DNA from: Bacteroidota bacterium
GTDB taxonomy: Bacteria; Bacteroidota; Bacteroidia; Chitinophagales; Saprospiraceae
Length of the DNA: 40,120 bases
Direction: 5' to 3'
Assembly: GCA_029781095.1 (NCBI GenBank)
Contig: JAKOXM010000166.1
Location: forward strand, 1 to 40,120
A program made the translations under genes and the position numbers. The notes under the pieces are model-generated. The model did no database searches. It was not told where the DNA came from and saw only the letters and a list, made by a program, of their open reading frames with translations. Below are positions 9,010 to 17,486 of this stretch, piece by piece (position 1 is the stretch's first letter; every line of letters starts with the position of its first letter).

Positions 9010-11463
9010 TCAACGCTTCCTTACCCCCTTCCAGATTTCAAACCAGCCCACGGAAACAAACGCCGTCAGCAAGCACCAGCCTGCTTCGGGCAGGGTCAGC
9101 GGTCCGAGCCGGAACATGTCACGCACCCAGGGTACCAGTATGATGGCTGCGGCAATCGCCACCGAAACCCCGATGATCCACCAGAGCAGGTTGTTGCGGT
9201 AAAATATGGTCCTTGCAATGGTGTACTCGAAGGAGCGGTTGGCCAGCGTCAGGAAAATATTGGCCGCCAGCATGGTGAAAAAGACAAACGTGCGGGTGGT
9301 TACCTCGTCTTTGCCCTGGGCGATGGCGTAATGATACATCGCAAAGATGCCGGCAGTGATGGCAAGCCCTTGCACGAGGCTCAGCGACAATTCCGGCCAC
9401 GAAAAAAGGTTGGTTGAGGTACTGCGCGACGGCCGGTGCAGTACGTTTGCTTCGGCCGGTTCGTTTTCGAAAGCCACCGCGCAGGTGGGATCCATGATCA
9501 GTTCGAGAAAAATAACGTGAATCGGCATCAGCATGTGCAGGTACTGCCAGCCGAACAGGAGGGGCAGCAGCACGACCAGCACGATCGGCAGATGGATGGA
9601 TATGACATACCGAATGGCTTTGCGGAGATTGCTGTAGATGCGGCGACCGGTTTTGACGGCCTTTACCATGTGGTCGAGATCGTCGTCGAGCAGTACCATG
9701 GAAGCGGCTGCTTTGGCGATTTCCGTGCCGCGGCGACCCATGGCAACGCCTACCTGTGCAGCTTTGAGGGCCGGGCCGTCGTTCACACCGTCGCCGGTCA
9801 TGGCCACTACTTCTCCGTTTGCTTTCAGGGCTTCCACCACACGCAGTTTGGCATCGGGGAACATACGAGCGAACACGGTCGTTCGGACGGCCGTTTGTTG
9901 CAGCTCGGCCGTCGTCATCACCATGACTTGCTCGCCGGTCACGGCAGGCATATCGATGCGAATACCGCTTTCCCGCGCAATATTGATCGCCGTTTCGGGG
10001 TAGTCGCCGGTGATCATTTTTACCTCGATATGCGCATCATAAAAATGCCCCATCACACGCCTGATATTGGGTTTGGGTGGATCGTACAGCGCGATAAGGC
10101 CTTCAAAGACCCAGGGGTAATCGTCCTGGCTTACGGGGTAAGGTCCTTCACCCCAGCTTGCGCCGGCCACGCCCAGCACGCGATAACCCTTGCCGGCCAT
10201 CGCCATCGTGAGGGCCATTACTGCTTCCAGTTCACGCGCAGGCAGTCTGCATACGCGCACGATGCGCTCGACGGCTCCTTTGGTAGCAATAATGCGTTCA
10301 CCGGCAGCATTTTGGTATACGTGCGTCATCATCGGCGGCACACCCGACAGCGGGTATTCGTGTACCATGTCGAATTCCGTTCGGCGATCCGCGGCGGTTT
10401 CTTTTTTATAGGTTTCATGGATCGCTTTTTCCATGGCGTCGAAGGGGATCGGCTCGCTGGCCCACATCGCGTATTCTAGCGTACGGCCCTTGCCTGCAAA
10501 ATCGTTCACCTCGGCAACGGACATCCTGTTTTCCGTGATAGTACCCGTCTTGTCGAGGCAGATCACGGTGGCTGCACCGAGGCTTTCCACCGTTTTGGGT
10601 TGCTTTACCAAAACCTGCTGGCGCGTCATGCGATAGGCGCCGAGCGCCATGAAAGTCGTAAAAGCCACGGGTATTTCTTCGGGCACCAAAGCCAGGGCGA
10701 AGGCCAGCGAATAGAGTAACGCACTCAGAAAAGCGCCTGCATAGACATAATTAATGGTGAATACGACCAGAAAGGCTACCAGACCTGCAATCAGCATTTG
10801 TTTCACGAAACGATTGATCTGCAGTTGCAGCGGCGTCGGCTCCGATTCGATGGATTCGATGGATTTGCCCAGTTTGCCGAATTCCGTTTTCATACCCACC
10901 GATTGCACCCGCGCCACCCCGAGGCCGGAAGCCACGGTAGTGCCCTGATACAGCCGGTTTTCGTTTTCAGCAAGACTTTTGTTCACAGGCAGCGATTCGC
11001 CGGTCAGGATGGCTTCGTCAACACTCAGATCGCTTTGTTGCAGCAACACCCCGTCGGCAGGAATGCGTTCGCCTTCGGCAATGGCGATCAGATCGTCGAC
11101 CACAATATCTTCCACCGGAATGTCGAGGTGTTCGCCGCCCCGGATAACGACGGCACGGGGCCGGGAAAATTGCCGAAGTGCAGCCAGCGCCCTTTCGCTG
11201 CGAAATTCCTGCACGATCTCGATGAGAACGACAAAAACCACGGCGCCTACCATCAGCCAGGCCTCCGATTGATCGCCGATGGCGAAATAAAGACCGCATG
11301 TCAGCAGCAGTAAAATAAAAATCGGCTCGGTTATCACCTCCTTCAGCATGTGCGCCAGTTGCCGTTTGGGGCGCAGGTAAAGCTGGTTACGCCCGTATCG
11401 GGCTCGGCGCTCCGTCACTTCTTCAGGAGAAAGGCCCCTGTGGTGGTTGTTTTGTTGTGGCAA
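9010..11463 (-). CDS. Divergent P-type ATPase, ion substrate uncertain
   Basis: An 817-aa P-type pump with TGES (154-157), DKTGT (Asp304), TGDGVND and about ten helices. The ion-site helices differ from SERCA. M4 reads PEEIP (261-265), M5 lacks the Asn-x-x-Glu pair, and M6 reads ELIMDPTCAVAF instead of NLVTDG. I therefore leave the substrate open, although it is in the broad P2 group. No ATG precedes the N-domain; the start appears to be the TTG at 11463, supported by a -7-like element about 21 nt upstream and an in-frame stop two codons before. It follows the RIC-type gene on the same strand with a 34-bp gap. Confidence 0.85.
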   Translation of the reverse strand: MPQQNNHHRGLSPEEVTERRARYGRNQLYLRPKRQLAHMLKEVITEPIFILLLLTCGLYFAIGDQSEAWLMVGAVVFVVLIEIVQEFRSERALAALRQFSRPRAVVIRGGEHLDIPVEDIVVDDLIAIAEGERIPADGVLLQQSDLSVDEAILTGESLPVNKSLAENENRLYQGTTVASGLGVARVQSVGMKTEFGKLGKSIESIESEPTPLQLQINRFVKQMLIAGLVAFLVVFTINYVYAGAFLSALLYSLAFALALVPEEIPVAFTTFMALGAYRMTRQQVLVKQPKTVESLGAATVICLDKTGTITENRMSVAEVNDFAGKGRTLEYAMWASEPIPFDAMEKAIHETYKKETAADRRTEFDMVHEYPLSGVPPMMTHVYQNAAGERIIATKGAVERIVRVCRLPARELEAVMALTMAMAGKGYRVLGVAGASWGEGPYPVSQDDYPWVFEGLIALYDPPKPNIRRVMGHFYDAHIEVKMITGDYPETAINIARESGIRIDMPAVTGEQVMVMTTAELQQTAVRTTVFARMFPDAKLRVVEALKANGEVVAMTGDGVNDGPALKAAQVGVAMGRRGTEIAKAAASMVLLDDDLDHMVKAVKTGRRIYSNLRKAIRYVISIHLPIVLVVLLPLLFGWQYLHMLMPIHVIFLELIMDPTCAVAFENEPAEANVLHRPSRSTSTNLFSWPELSLSLVQGLAITAGIFAMYHYAIAQGKDEVTTRTFVFFTMLAANIFLTLANRSFEYTIARTIFYRNNLLWWIIGVSVAIAAAIILVPWVRDMFRLGPLTLPEAGWCLLTAFVSVGWFEIWKGVRKR

Positions 11464-11483
11464 TCTTCAGGTATTTTTACATG

Positions 11484-11491
11484 CAAAGATA
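11484..11491 (-). promoter_or_regulatory. Bacteroidota-type -7 element (TATCTTTG on minus strand)
   Basis: Read on the minus strand, TATCTTTG matches TAnnTTTG exactly and lies about 21 nt before the TTG start of the second P-type ATPase. The same spacing is seen at the pullulanase gene. No clear -33 TTTG is found at the proper distance. It supports the unusual TTG start and a promoter separate from the RIC gene. Confidence 0.35.
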
Positions 11492-11497
11492 AAATCC

Positions 11498-12253
11498 CTA
11501 CCCAAACCAGATCGTCGTGTAGCCTTTTCGCTCGAGCAATTTTTCTTCCAGGGCCATGGCGCGCGGGAAAAGAATGTTTTTTTCCAAATGGATGTGCAGA
11601 TGCATGTCGGCGTCAAATTCCTTCAGCAATGCGTACCAGGCGCTTTGGTCTGCCGAAGCTTTTGCAGGAACGCGGTATTGGTTGGTCAGCCGCCGAATCT
11701 CCTGAAGCACCTCCACGGCTTGTGTATGCTGGTGTTCAATCTCCCGGATCGGGCTCTCCACCCTTCCGAATTCAGGCGCCGTAAAGGATACATTTTCATT
11801 GAGAGCGGATTCCAGGCCGAGAATGTAAGGGAAGACAAGGCGCTCCTCCTCTTCGAGGTGCCCGGTAATTTCGTCCGCCAGCGCCTGCGACAACCGGTGT
11901 ATTTCCTGGATTCCAACCCGGCTTAATCCATGTTCGCGCGCCACCTTTTCACCCAGTCTGATCAATTCCGGCAGGGTTTCCCGGATATACGTATGATGGG
12001 CGTGCACGATAAATTCGATCAAAAACCCGGTGTCCCATTCTACGTAATTCCAGTGCGGATCCTGGTGCCCGGGTTTGGCGTTCAGGTCCTTCAGCGACTT
12101 TTCGAGGGCCTCTTTCTCGAGATGCTGTTCCTCGCAGACCTCAAGAAGCGTTTTATCGCCCTCGTTACAGAAATCAATTCCGAAAGTTTCCAGAACACCC
12201 GCAGCGCGATAATCTGCGGTAACGATTTCGCCGATGGTAGATTTAGTTTTCAT
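11498..12253 (-). CDS. RIC/ScdA-type di-iron protein (iron-sulfur repair)
   Basis: About 251 aa. The N-terminal ScdA-like domain (about 1-60, with TADYRAAGVLETFGIDFC) is followed by a hemerythrin-like helical domain. His/Glu ligands appear in HAHHTYIRE, ITGHLEEEE, EIEHQH and DMHLHIHLEKNILFP. The family (ScdA, YtfE, NorA, RIC) repairs iron-sulfur clusters damaged by nitric oxide or peroxide and acts in the cytosol. The N-terminal domain often has a Cys pair (DFCCGG); here only one Cys is present, DFCNEG. The ATG at 12253 is preferred to an upstream GTG at 12316. The gene is divergent from the metal-binding lipoprotein gene across 337 bp. Confidence 0.88.
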   Translation of the reverse strand: MKTKSTIGEIVTADYRAAGVLETFGIDFCNEGDKTLLEVCEEQHLEKEALEKSLKDLNAKPGHQDPHWNYVEWDTGFLIEFIVHAHHTYIRETLPELIRLGEKVAREHGLSRVGIQEIHRLSQALADEITGHLEEEERLVFPYILGLESALNENVSFTAPEFGRVESPIREIEHQHTQAVEVLQEIRRLTNQYRVPAKASADQSAWYALLKEFDADMHLHIHLEKNILFPRAMALEEKLLERKGYTTIWFG

Positions 12254-12590
12254 GGTAAGGACGTGATTATTGGCTATAAAACCGGTTGGGAGATGATTAC
12301 AAAGTTCGGTTTTCACGGGGTTCGGTCAAATGATCATGGCACAAAAAAGCCATGACATTGATCATGCCCGTGTTTTCATTCCACGGCACTAATTATTCAA
12401 CGTAATAAGGTCAACCTCTCTTGTGATAAATGTCATTTTATTTGGATGAATATGTGTATCACTTTGCATGACATCCTGAGAGTTATTTGAGCTGTTCCGC
12501 CGGGTGGGAAAAGATGCCTTTTTGATCCCGGTAATTGACTCAAACAGACGCTTGATAAAACAACAGACGCTTGATAAAACAACAGACGCA
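12254..12590. promoter_or_regulatory. Divergent intergenic region with palindromes and repeats
   Basis: This 337-bp gap between divergent genes holds no convincing coding frame. It contains a 7-bp hairpin TCATGGC/GCCATGA (12334-12340 and 12349-12355) with the octamer TGATCATG repeated at 12331-12338 and 12359-12366. It also contains TGTGA-N6-TCATT at 12422-12437, an 8 of 10 match to the CRP half-site pair. A 19-bp tandem repeat lies next to the plus-strand gene. The region is AT rich as expected of a promoter. A CRP/FNR-family regulator is plausible given the RIC gene but is inference. Confidence 0.4.
12543..12589 (+). repeat. 19-bp tandem repeat, about 2.5 copies
   Basis: The unit AACAGACGCTTGATAAAAC occurs at 12543-12561 and 12562-12580, and its first nine bases recur at 12581-12589. 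The array abuts the ATG of the metal-binding lipoprotein at 12591, so it lies in the promoter or leader. Copy-number change would shift spacing or add ribosome-proximal sequence. Confidence 0.85.
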
Positions 12591-12980
12591 ATGAAACACC
12601 TGATATTTTTAGTTCTCCTGGCAACAGGCGCCTCTTTTTTGGTACCGGGGTGCGCATCTAAAAAAGATCTGGCGCAGACCTCGTACACGTGCCCGATGCA
12701 CCCTGAAATAAGCGGCAGGAAAGGCGACACGTGTTCGAAATGTGGTATGGCCCTCACAGCATCAAAAGAGGCGACGGGCAAATACTATTGTGCGATGCAC
12801 CCCGAGTGTAAAGGAAGCTTGGGCGATAAATGCCCTAAATGCGGCATGAAGCTTACGACAGATCAAAAAGCGGCGGGGATGGCGAGTTGCCCCATGCACG
12901 CCGACTGCAAGGGCAAGATGGGTGACAAGTGCCCGAAATGCGGCATGAAAATGAAAGAAAGAGAGGGCGCAAATCAATGA
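12591..12980 (+). CDS. Lipoprotein with three heavy-metal-binding motifs
   Basis: A 129-aa lipoprotein with lipobox VPGC (Cys21). Three tandem units follow, each of the form C-[PA]-M-H-[PA] then about 10 residues then C-x2-C-G-M: Cys34/48/51, Cys67/81/84 and Cys100/114/117. This is the heavy-metal-binding (HMBD, YHS-like) signature found in copper efflux proteins and periplasmic metal scavengers. It probably binds Cu or another soft metal on the outer side of a membrane. The ATG at 12591 is chosen because the signal peptide starts there; the open frame extends 29 codons upstream through the tandem repeat. Unit similarity suggests internal duplication. Confidence 0.82.
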   Translation: MKHLIFLVLLATGASFLVPGCASKKDLAQTSYTCPMHPEISGRKGDTCSKCGMALTASKEATGKYYCAMHPECKGSLGDKCPKCGMKLTTDQKAAGMASCPMHADCKGKMGDKCPKCGMKMKEREGANQ

Positions 12981-13026
12981 GAAAAACATTTAAAAATTTG
13001 ACAACCAATAAAATACAAACAATTAT

Positions 13027-13674
13027 ATGGAACAAATATTGAATTCAATGCCATGTATCGGCGATCGGGCTCCTGACTTTGACGCCGTGACCACCAGGGG
13101 TAAAATCAAGTTCTCTGATTTCAACAAAGGCAGCTGGGTGATCCTTTTCTCGCACCCGGCCGATTTCACACCCGTCTGCACAACCGAACTTACCGGTTTT
13201 GCCAGCGAAACGAATTTCTTTAATAGCTACAATACCAAGCTCATGGGGCTGAGCATCGACAGCATCCACTCGCATATTGCATGGGTGAACAACGTTCGGG
13301 AAAAAATGGGCGTGCTGATGGATTTCCCCATTATCGCCGATATCGATATGAAAGTTGCGAAACTGTACGGCATGCTGCAACCAAATGCAAGTGAAACCGC
13401 AGCTGTCAGAGCCGTGTTTTTTATCGACCCCACCGGTATAATACGCCTTATCATGTACTACCCCCTCAACGTCGGGCGCAACATGGATGAGATCAAACGG
13501 GTATTGGTAGCGCTTCAGACCGCCGACGAATACAAGGTCGCCCTTCCGCTCAACTGGAAAAAAGGCGAAAAGGTGATCGTTCCGCCGCCCAAAACCCTGT
13601 CCGAACTCGAGGAGCGCCTGGCCAGCCCGTACGAAATGGTCGATTTTTACCTGGCCAAAAAGGAATTGGTGTAA
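13027..13674 (+). CDS. 1-Cys peroxiredoxin (Prx6-like)
   Basis: A 215-aa thiol peroxidase that reduces H2O2 and organic peroxides. The active-site motif HPADFTPVCTTE places the peroxidatic Cys at 51. The C-terminal extension, including LPLNWKKGEKVIVPPP, matches the 1-cysPrx_C domain of the Prx6 subfamily. No resolving Cys is evident near the C-terminus, consistent with the 1-Cys type. It is 46 bp downstream of the metal-binding lipoprotein gene on the same strand and may share its transcript. Together with OsmC and RIC it suggests an oxidative or nitrosative stress block. Confidence 0.92.
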   Translation: MEQILNSMPCIGDRAPDFDAVTTRGKIKFSDFNKGSWVILFSHPADFTPVCTTELTGFASETNFFNSYNTKLMGLSIDSIHSHIAWVNNVREKMGVLMDFPIIADIDMKVAKLYGMLQPNASETAAVRAVFFIDPTGIIRLIMYYPLNVGRNMDEIKRVLVALQTADEYKVALPLNWKKGEKVIVPPPKTLSELEERLASPYEMVDFYLAKKELV

Positions 13675-13743
13675 AACCCCGGCACTGGCCTGTTCAGGCA
13701 CGATTCGGCATTTAAGGTAACAACCAATTGTTAAATGCAGTGG

Positions 13744-13786
13744 GGGCACACGTGAAACCTAACACCTTTCAACTGTGTGCCCTTTT
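13744..13786 (+). terminator. Rho-independent terminator after the peroxiredoxin gene
   Basis: GGGCACAC (13744-13751) and GTGTGCCC (13775-13782) form a perfect 8-bp stem, with further pairing inside (GTGAAA against TTTCAAC with a bulge). TTTT follows at 13783-13786. A weaker 8-bp hairpin, GCATTTAA/TTAAATGC, lies just upstream at 13708-13738. Together they separate the peroxiredoxin gene from the PEP synthase gene. Confidence 0.6.
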
Positions 13787-13819
13787 GCATTCCTGCAAAC
13801 CGCACAACCCTCCACCGTC

Positions 13820-16318
13820 ATGCAACACATCCGCTTTTTCAGAGACCTTACCATTGAAGATGTTCCTTCTGTCGGTGGCAAAAATGCTTCGCTGGGAGAG
13901 ATGTTCAGCCGCCTCACACCGGAAGGCATACAAGTACCGGACGGTTTTGCCGTCACGGCGGCAGCCTACTGGCATTTTATCGACGCCAATGGCCTCAGGG
14001 ACAAACTCAGGGGCTTGCTGGAAAAACTCGACCGCCTGCAGTTCGCCAACCTGAAAGAAACCGGCGCACAGGCGCGTTCGCTGCTGCTTGAAGCCACATT
14101 GCCTCCCGATCTCGCAGAAGCCATCCGGCAGGCATATCGCCAATTGGCGGGCAATGACCGGGATGTCTCTTTTGCCGTGCGCAGCAGCGCAACAGCGGAA
14201 GACCTTCCAAATGCCAGTTTCGCCGGTCAGCATGAATCCTACCTGAACGTGCAGGGCGAAGAGGCGGTGTTAAAGGCCGTGCAGCGCTGTTTTGCCTCGC
14301 TGTTTACCGACCGCGCCATCAAATACCGGGAAGACAACGGATTCGATCACATGAAAGTCGGCCTTTCGGCAGGCGTTCAGCGAATGGTCCGGTCCGATCT
14401 CGCATGTTCGGGTATTGCATTCACCATCGAACCGGATTCCGGATTCCGCGACATTATCCTGATATCCGGCGTACATGGTCTGGGCGAAAACATCGTGCAG
14501 GGCGCCGTCATACCCGACGAATTTTACGTGTTCAAACCCACCCTGCGCGCCGGAAAAAACCCCGTTGTGATGAAAAAACTGGGGGAGAAAGCCAAAACGA
14601 TGGTCTACGCTGCCGAAGGAAGCACCGAAAATACCATCAACCTGGAAACGCCGCCCGAAAAACGCCGCCGGTTTGTGCTATCGGACAAGGAGGTGCACAC
14701 ACTGGCCGAGTGGTCGTTGCGCATCGAAGAACACTATGGCAAGCCTATGGATGTGGAATGGGCAAAAGACGGGCAATCAGGCGAGTTGTTTATCGTGCAG
14801 GCGCGCCCCGAAACCGTCGTGAGCCGGCGGAATCCTTACCAGTTGACAGAATATAAACTCACCGACAAGGGCAAGGTGCTGGCTAAAGGCCAGGCGGTCG
14901 GCAACAAGATCACTTCCGGTGTGGCCCGGGTGTTGAATTCGCCCTCGGATTCTGACAAGATTCAGCCCGGCGAAATCCTCGTGACGGACATCACCAGCCC
15001 CGACTGGGACCCCATACTGAAAAAAGCGGGCGCTATCGTGACCAACAAAGGCGGGCGCACCAGCCACGCATCCATCGTGGCCCGCGAACTGGGCGTGGTG
15101 GCTGTCGTCGGCACAGGCAATGCGACACAGGCCGTCAGCAACGGGCAGACGATTACCGTTTCCTGTGCCGAAAGCGAAGTCGGCAAAGTGTACGACGGCG
15201 CCCTGCACTGGACCGAGCGCGCCCTGGATCTGTCCGGCATCCGGATGCCGCGCACGGCCCCCATGCTGATCGTTGCCGACCCCGACAAGGCCTACAAACT
15301 CTCTTTTTATCCCAACCAGGGCGTGGGCCTGATGCGCCTCGAATTCGTCATCAACAACGCCATCCGAGTACACCCCATGGCGCTCGCCCGTTTCGATACC
15401 GTTTCGGACGAGGCCGTGCGGACCGAGATTGAAAAAATTACCGCGGGCTACGACGATAAAAAACAATTTTTTGTGGAGCGGCTTGCGGAAGCGGTGGCGA
15501 CCATCGCCTGCGCTTTTTACCCAAAGGACGTCATCGTGCGCATGAGCGATTTCAAAACGAATGAATACGCACACCTCGTCGGCGGCCAGGCCTTCGAGCC
15601 GCTGGAAGAAAACCCCATGCTCGGGTTCCGCGGCGCTTCGCGCTACTACGACGACCGCTACCGCGACGGCTTTCTGCTCGAATGTGCGGCCATGAAAAAA
15701 GTACGCGACGAGATGGGCCTGACCAATGTCAAACTGATGATCCCGTTCTGCCGTACGGTGGAAGAAGGCCGGAAAGTAGTGTCGCTTATGGCCGAAAACG
15801 GCCTGCAACGCGGCGTAAACGGTCTTGAAATCTACGTCATGGCAGAAATTCCGAGCAATGTTATACTCGCAGAAGAGTTCGCCAAAGTATTCGACGGATT
15901 TTCCATCGGGTCCAATGACCTCACGCAACTCACGCTTGGCGTCGACCGCGATTCCGATCTGATCAGGCATTTGTTTGACGAAAACAACGACGCGGTCAAA
16001 TACATGATCGCGACGGTCATCCAGAAAGCAAGGGCCGCCGGCGTCAAGATCGGCTTGTGCGGCCAGGCGCCCAGCGATTACCCGGCCTTCGCTCAATTCC
16101 TCGTGGAATGCGGTATCGGGAGCATCTCTTTCAACCCCGACGCACTGCTGCATGGCATCGAAAACATCAATCTGGCCGAGTCCGAAAATGTAAAGGATGG
16201 AATGACGGGTAATGACGAAATAAATCCGGCAGTCCGTGACAACACCTTCGTAAAACCCGCGCCAATCACCAACCGGCAATGGAAGGAGGGCGACAACGAG
16301 CCCGTTTTTTTCAAATGA
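13820..16318 (+). CDS. ppsA: Phosphoenolpyruvate synthase
   Basis: An 832-aa enzyme converting pyruvate and ATP to PEP, AMP and phosphate, the gluconeogenic entry from pyruvate. The order is ATP-grasp nucleotide domain (about 1-350, with VGGKNASLGEM and FAVRSSATAEDLPNASFAG), phosphohistidine domain with GGRTSHAS (His416), and the PEP/pyruvate TIM barrel ending in GLCGQAPSD with the catalytic Cys. It is a little longer than the roughly 790-aa E. coli enzyme because of a polar tail of about 45 residues after the barrel. The ATG at 13820 is chosen because conserved sequence (FFRDLTIEDVPSVGGKN) starts immediately. In several bacteria ppsA is co-regulated with USP and CBS genes under low oxygen, which fits the wider window. 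Confidence 0.94.
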   Translation: MQHIRFFRDLTIEDVPSVGGKNASLGEMFSRLTPEGIQVPDGFAVTAAAYWHFIDANGLRDKLRGLLEKLDRLQFANLKETGAQARSLLLEATLPPDLAEAIRQAYRQLAGNDRDVSFAVRSSATAEDLPNASFAGQHESYLNVQGEEAVLKAVQRCFASLFTDRAIKYREDNGFDHMKVGLSAGVQRMVRSDLACSGIAFTIEPDSGFRDIILISGVHGLGENIVQGAVIPDEFYVFKPTLRAGKNPVVMKKLGEKAKTMVYAAEGSTENTINLETPPEKRRRFVLSDKEVHTLAEWSLRIEEHYGKPMDVEWAKDGQSGELFIVQARPETVVSRRNPYQLTEYKLTDKGKVLAKGQAVGNKITSGVARVLNSPSDSDKIQPGEILVTDITSPDWDPILKKAGAIVTNKGGRTSHASIVARELGVVAVVGTGNATQAVSNGQTITVSCAESEVGKVYDGALHWTERALDLSGIRMPRTAPMLIVADPDKAYKLSFYPNQGVGLMRLEFVINNAIRVHPMALARFDTVSDEAVRTEIEKITAGYDDKKQFFVERLAEAVATIACAFYPKDVIVRMSDFKTNEYAHLVGGQAFEPLEENPMLGFRGASRYYDDRYRDGFLLECAAMKKVRDEMGLTNVKLMIPFCRTVEEGRKVVSLMAENGLQRGVNGLEIYVMAEIPSNVILAEEFAKVFDGFSIGSNDLTQLTLGVDRDSDLIRHLFDENNDAVKYMIATVIQKARAAGVKIGLCGQAPSDYPAFAQFLVECGIGSISFNPDALLHGIENINLAESENVKDGMTGNDEINPAVRDNTFVKPAPITNRQWKEGDNEPVFFK

Positions 16319-16354
16319 TCAGCAGTTTTTAAAGATAAAAATGAAAAATTCGAC

Positions 16355-16945
16355 ATGCCGACGGTATCAGAAATTCTATCCGGCTTAAGCAATCTCGCCA
16401 ATACCTACACCCGCATTTCATTGATATGGCACCTCCTTTTCTGGTGCCTGATCCTGTTGCTGCTGTGGGGCTGGAAGCCCTCCAATCGGCAGCTGGCGAT
16501 ATTCAGCACATTCCCGCTGTTCTCAGCAAGCGTGTTGGCATGGATGTCCGGCAACCCGTTCAACGGATCGGTTTTCCTGTTTTTTGCAATATTGCTTTTC
16601 ATTTTTGCCTTCAGGGCAGATTCCGCGCCCGTTTCAGCGGCCAGGGAATGGTCCTTTGCCGTTGGTGGCCTTTTGTTGGTTTTTGGTCTGACATACCCCC
16701 ATTTTCTGGAATCAGGCACATTCCTTCGGTATTTGTACGCCGCTCCAACCGGCGTGATTCCCTGTCCGACCTTATCGGCTGTTACTGGACTGGCGTTGAT
16801 CTTTCAGGGTTATGGCTCGCGCAAATGGTCGCTTTCACTTTCCATTATAGGGCTATTTTACGGCATCTTCGGAGCCTTTCGATTAGGGGTAACCATGGAT
16901 GTCGTTTTGATAGCCGGCGCTCTGGCGCTGGCACTAAAACGGTAA
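16355..16945 (+). CDS. Small polytopic membrane protein, DUF6064-like
   Basis: A 196-aa protein with about six hydrophobic helices and little else. The stretch YLYAAPTGVIPCPT followed by LSAVTGL resembles the GxPCPT motif of the DUF6064 membrane family; this link rests on memory of the motif and is moderate. No enzymatic residues are evident. It starts 36 bp after ppsA and ends 4 bp before the next membrane-protein gene, so the three may form one operon. Confidence 0.6.
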   Translation: MPTVSEILSGLSNLANTYTRISLIWHLLFWCLILLLLWGWKPSNRQLAIFSTFPLFSASVLAWMSGNPFNGSVFLFFAILLFIFAFRADSAPVSAAREWSFAVGGLLLVFGLTYPHFLESGTFLRYLYAAPTGVIPCPTLSAVTGLALIFQGYGSRKWSLSLSIIGLFYGIFGAFRLGVTMDVVLIAGALALALKR

Positions 16946-16949
16946 AATC

Positions 16950-17426
16950 ATGCGCATCCTGATTCTGTTATTTTTATCGCTCCTTTTCTCAGGCATTGCC
17001 GGCGCAACGGTACCCCTGCCCGCCCGTTCCGCCGGGGAATACAGCGCCGCCTTTCATTCGGCTGGCGGCCGGGCAAGCGTCAAACATGGTTTTTTGGGGC
17101 GTTTTGCTGAAAAACTGTTGAGAAAACGTTTGAATAAATTGCTGAAAACCACGGCATACCCGGATGGGCACACCGGAAACGGGGCGTCCATTGCCGGATT
17201 TATCCTTGGTCTGGCCGGCGCGGTCGGTTGGGCGATTTCTCCCTACCTCGGCTTTTATGTCTCCATTCCTTTTGGCCTGGCCGGCCTGCTGTTAAGCATT
17301 CTAGGCCTGGTATGGGGGCGGTCGTGGGACGACAACGGATTGATCCGCGGCCTCGCAATCGCAGGTATTGTTTTGAACACTTTGCTGCTTGGCGCCATGC
17401 TGGTTGCGTTGGGTATCGGAACTTAA
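16950..17426 (+). CDS. Membrane protein with DUF4190-like hydrophobic core
   Basis: A 158-aa protein with an N-terminal signal-like segment ending in IAGA, a basic, polar stretch to about residue 65, and then two or three glycine-rich helices. The pattern ASIAGFILGLAGAV and GLVWGRSWDD followed by GLAIAGIVLN is typical of the DUF4190 family, often found in small Bacteroidota membrane proteins. Function is unknown. It follows the DUF6064-like gene with a 4-bp gap and is likely co-translated. Confidence 0.6.
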   Translation: MRILILLFLSLLFSGIAGATVPLPARSAGEYSAAFHSAGGRASVKHGFLGRFAEKLLRKRLNKLLKTTAYPDGHTGNGASIAGFILGLAGAVGWAISPYLGFYVSIPFGLAGLLLSILGLVWGRSWDDNGLIRGLAIAGIVLNTLLLGAMLVALGIGT

Positions 17427-17486
17427 CGATCGTATTGTACAATTTTTTCAAAAATCGGGAATACAAGTAGTGTGCAAATCATGAAC

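Noticed and set aside
9436-10479. 347-codon frame antisense to the second P-type ATPase
   Set aside because: It is a shadow of a gene with intact DKTGT and TGDGVND motifs; the translation is His/Gly-rich without domains.
12389-12781. Minus-strand frame across the lipoprotein promoter and signal peptide
   Set aside because: It conflicts with a plus-strand lipoprotein having three metal-binding repeats and gives no recognisable protein.
14777-16279. 500-codon frame antisense to ppsA
   Set aside because: PEP synthase motifs on the plus strand are complete, and the antisense product shows no family features.
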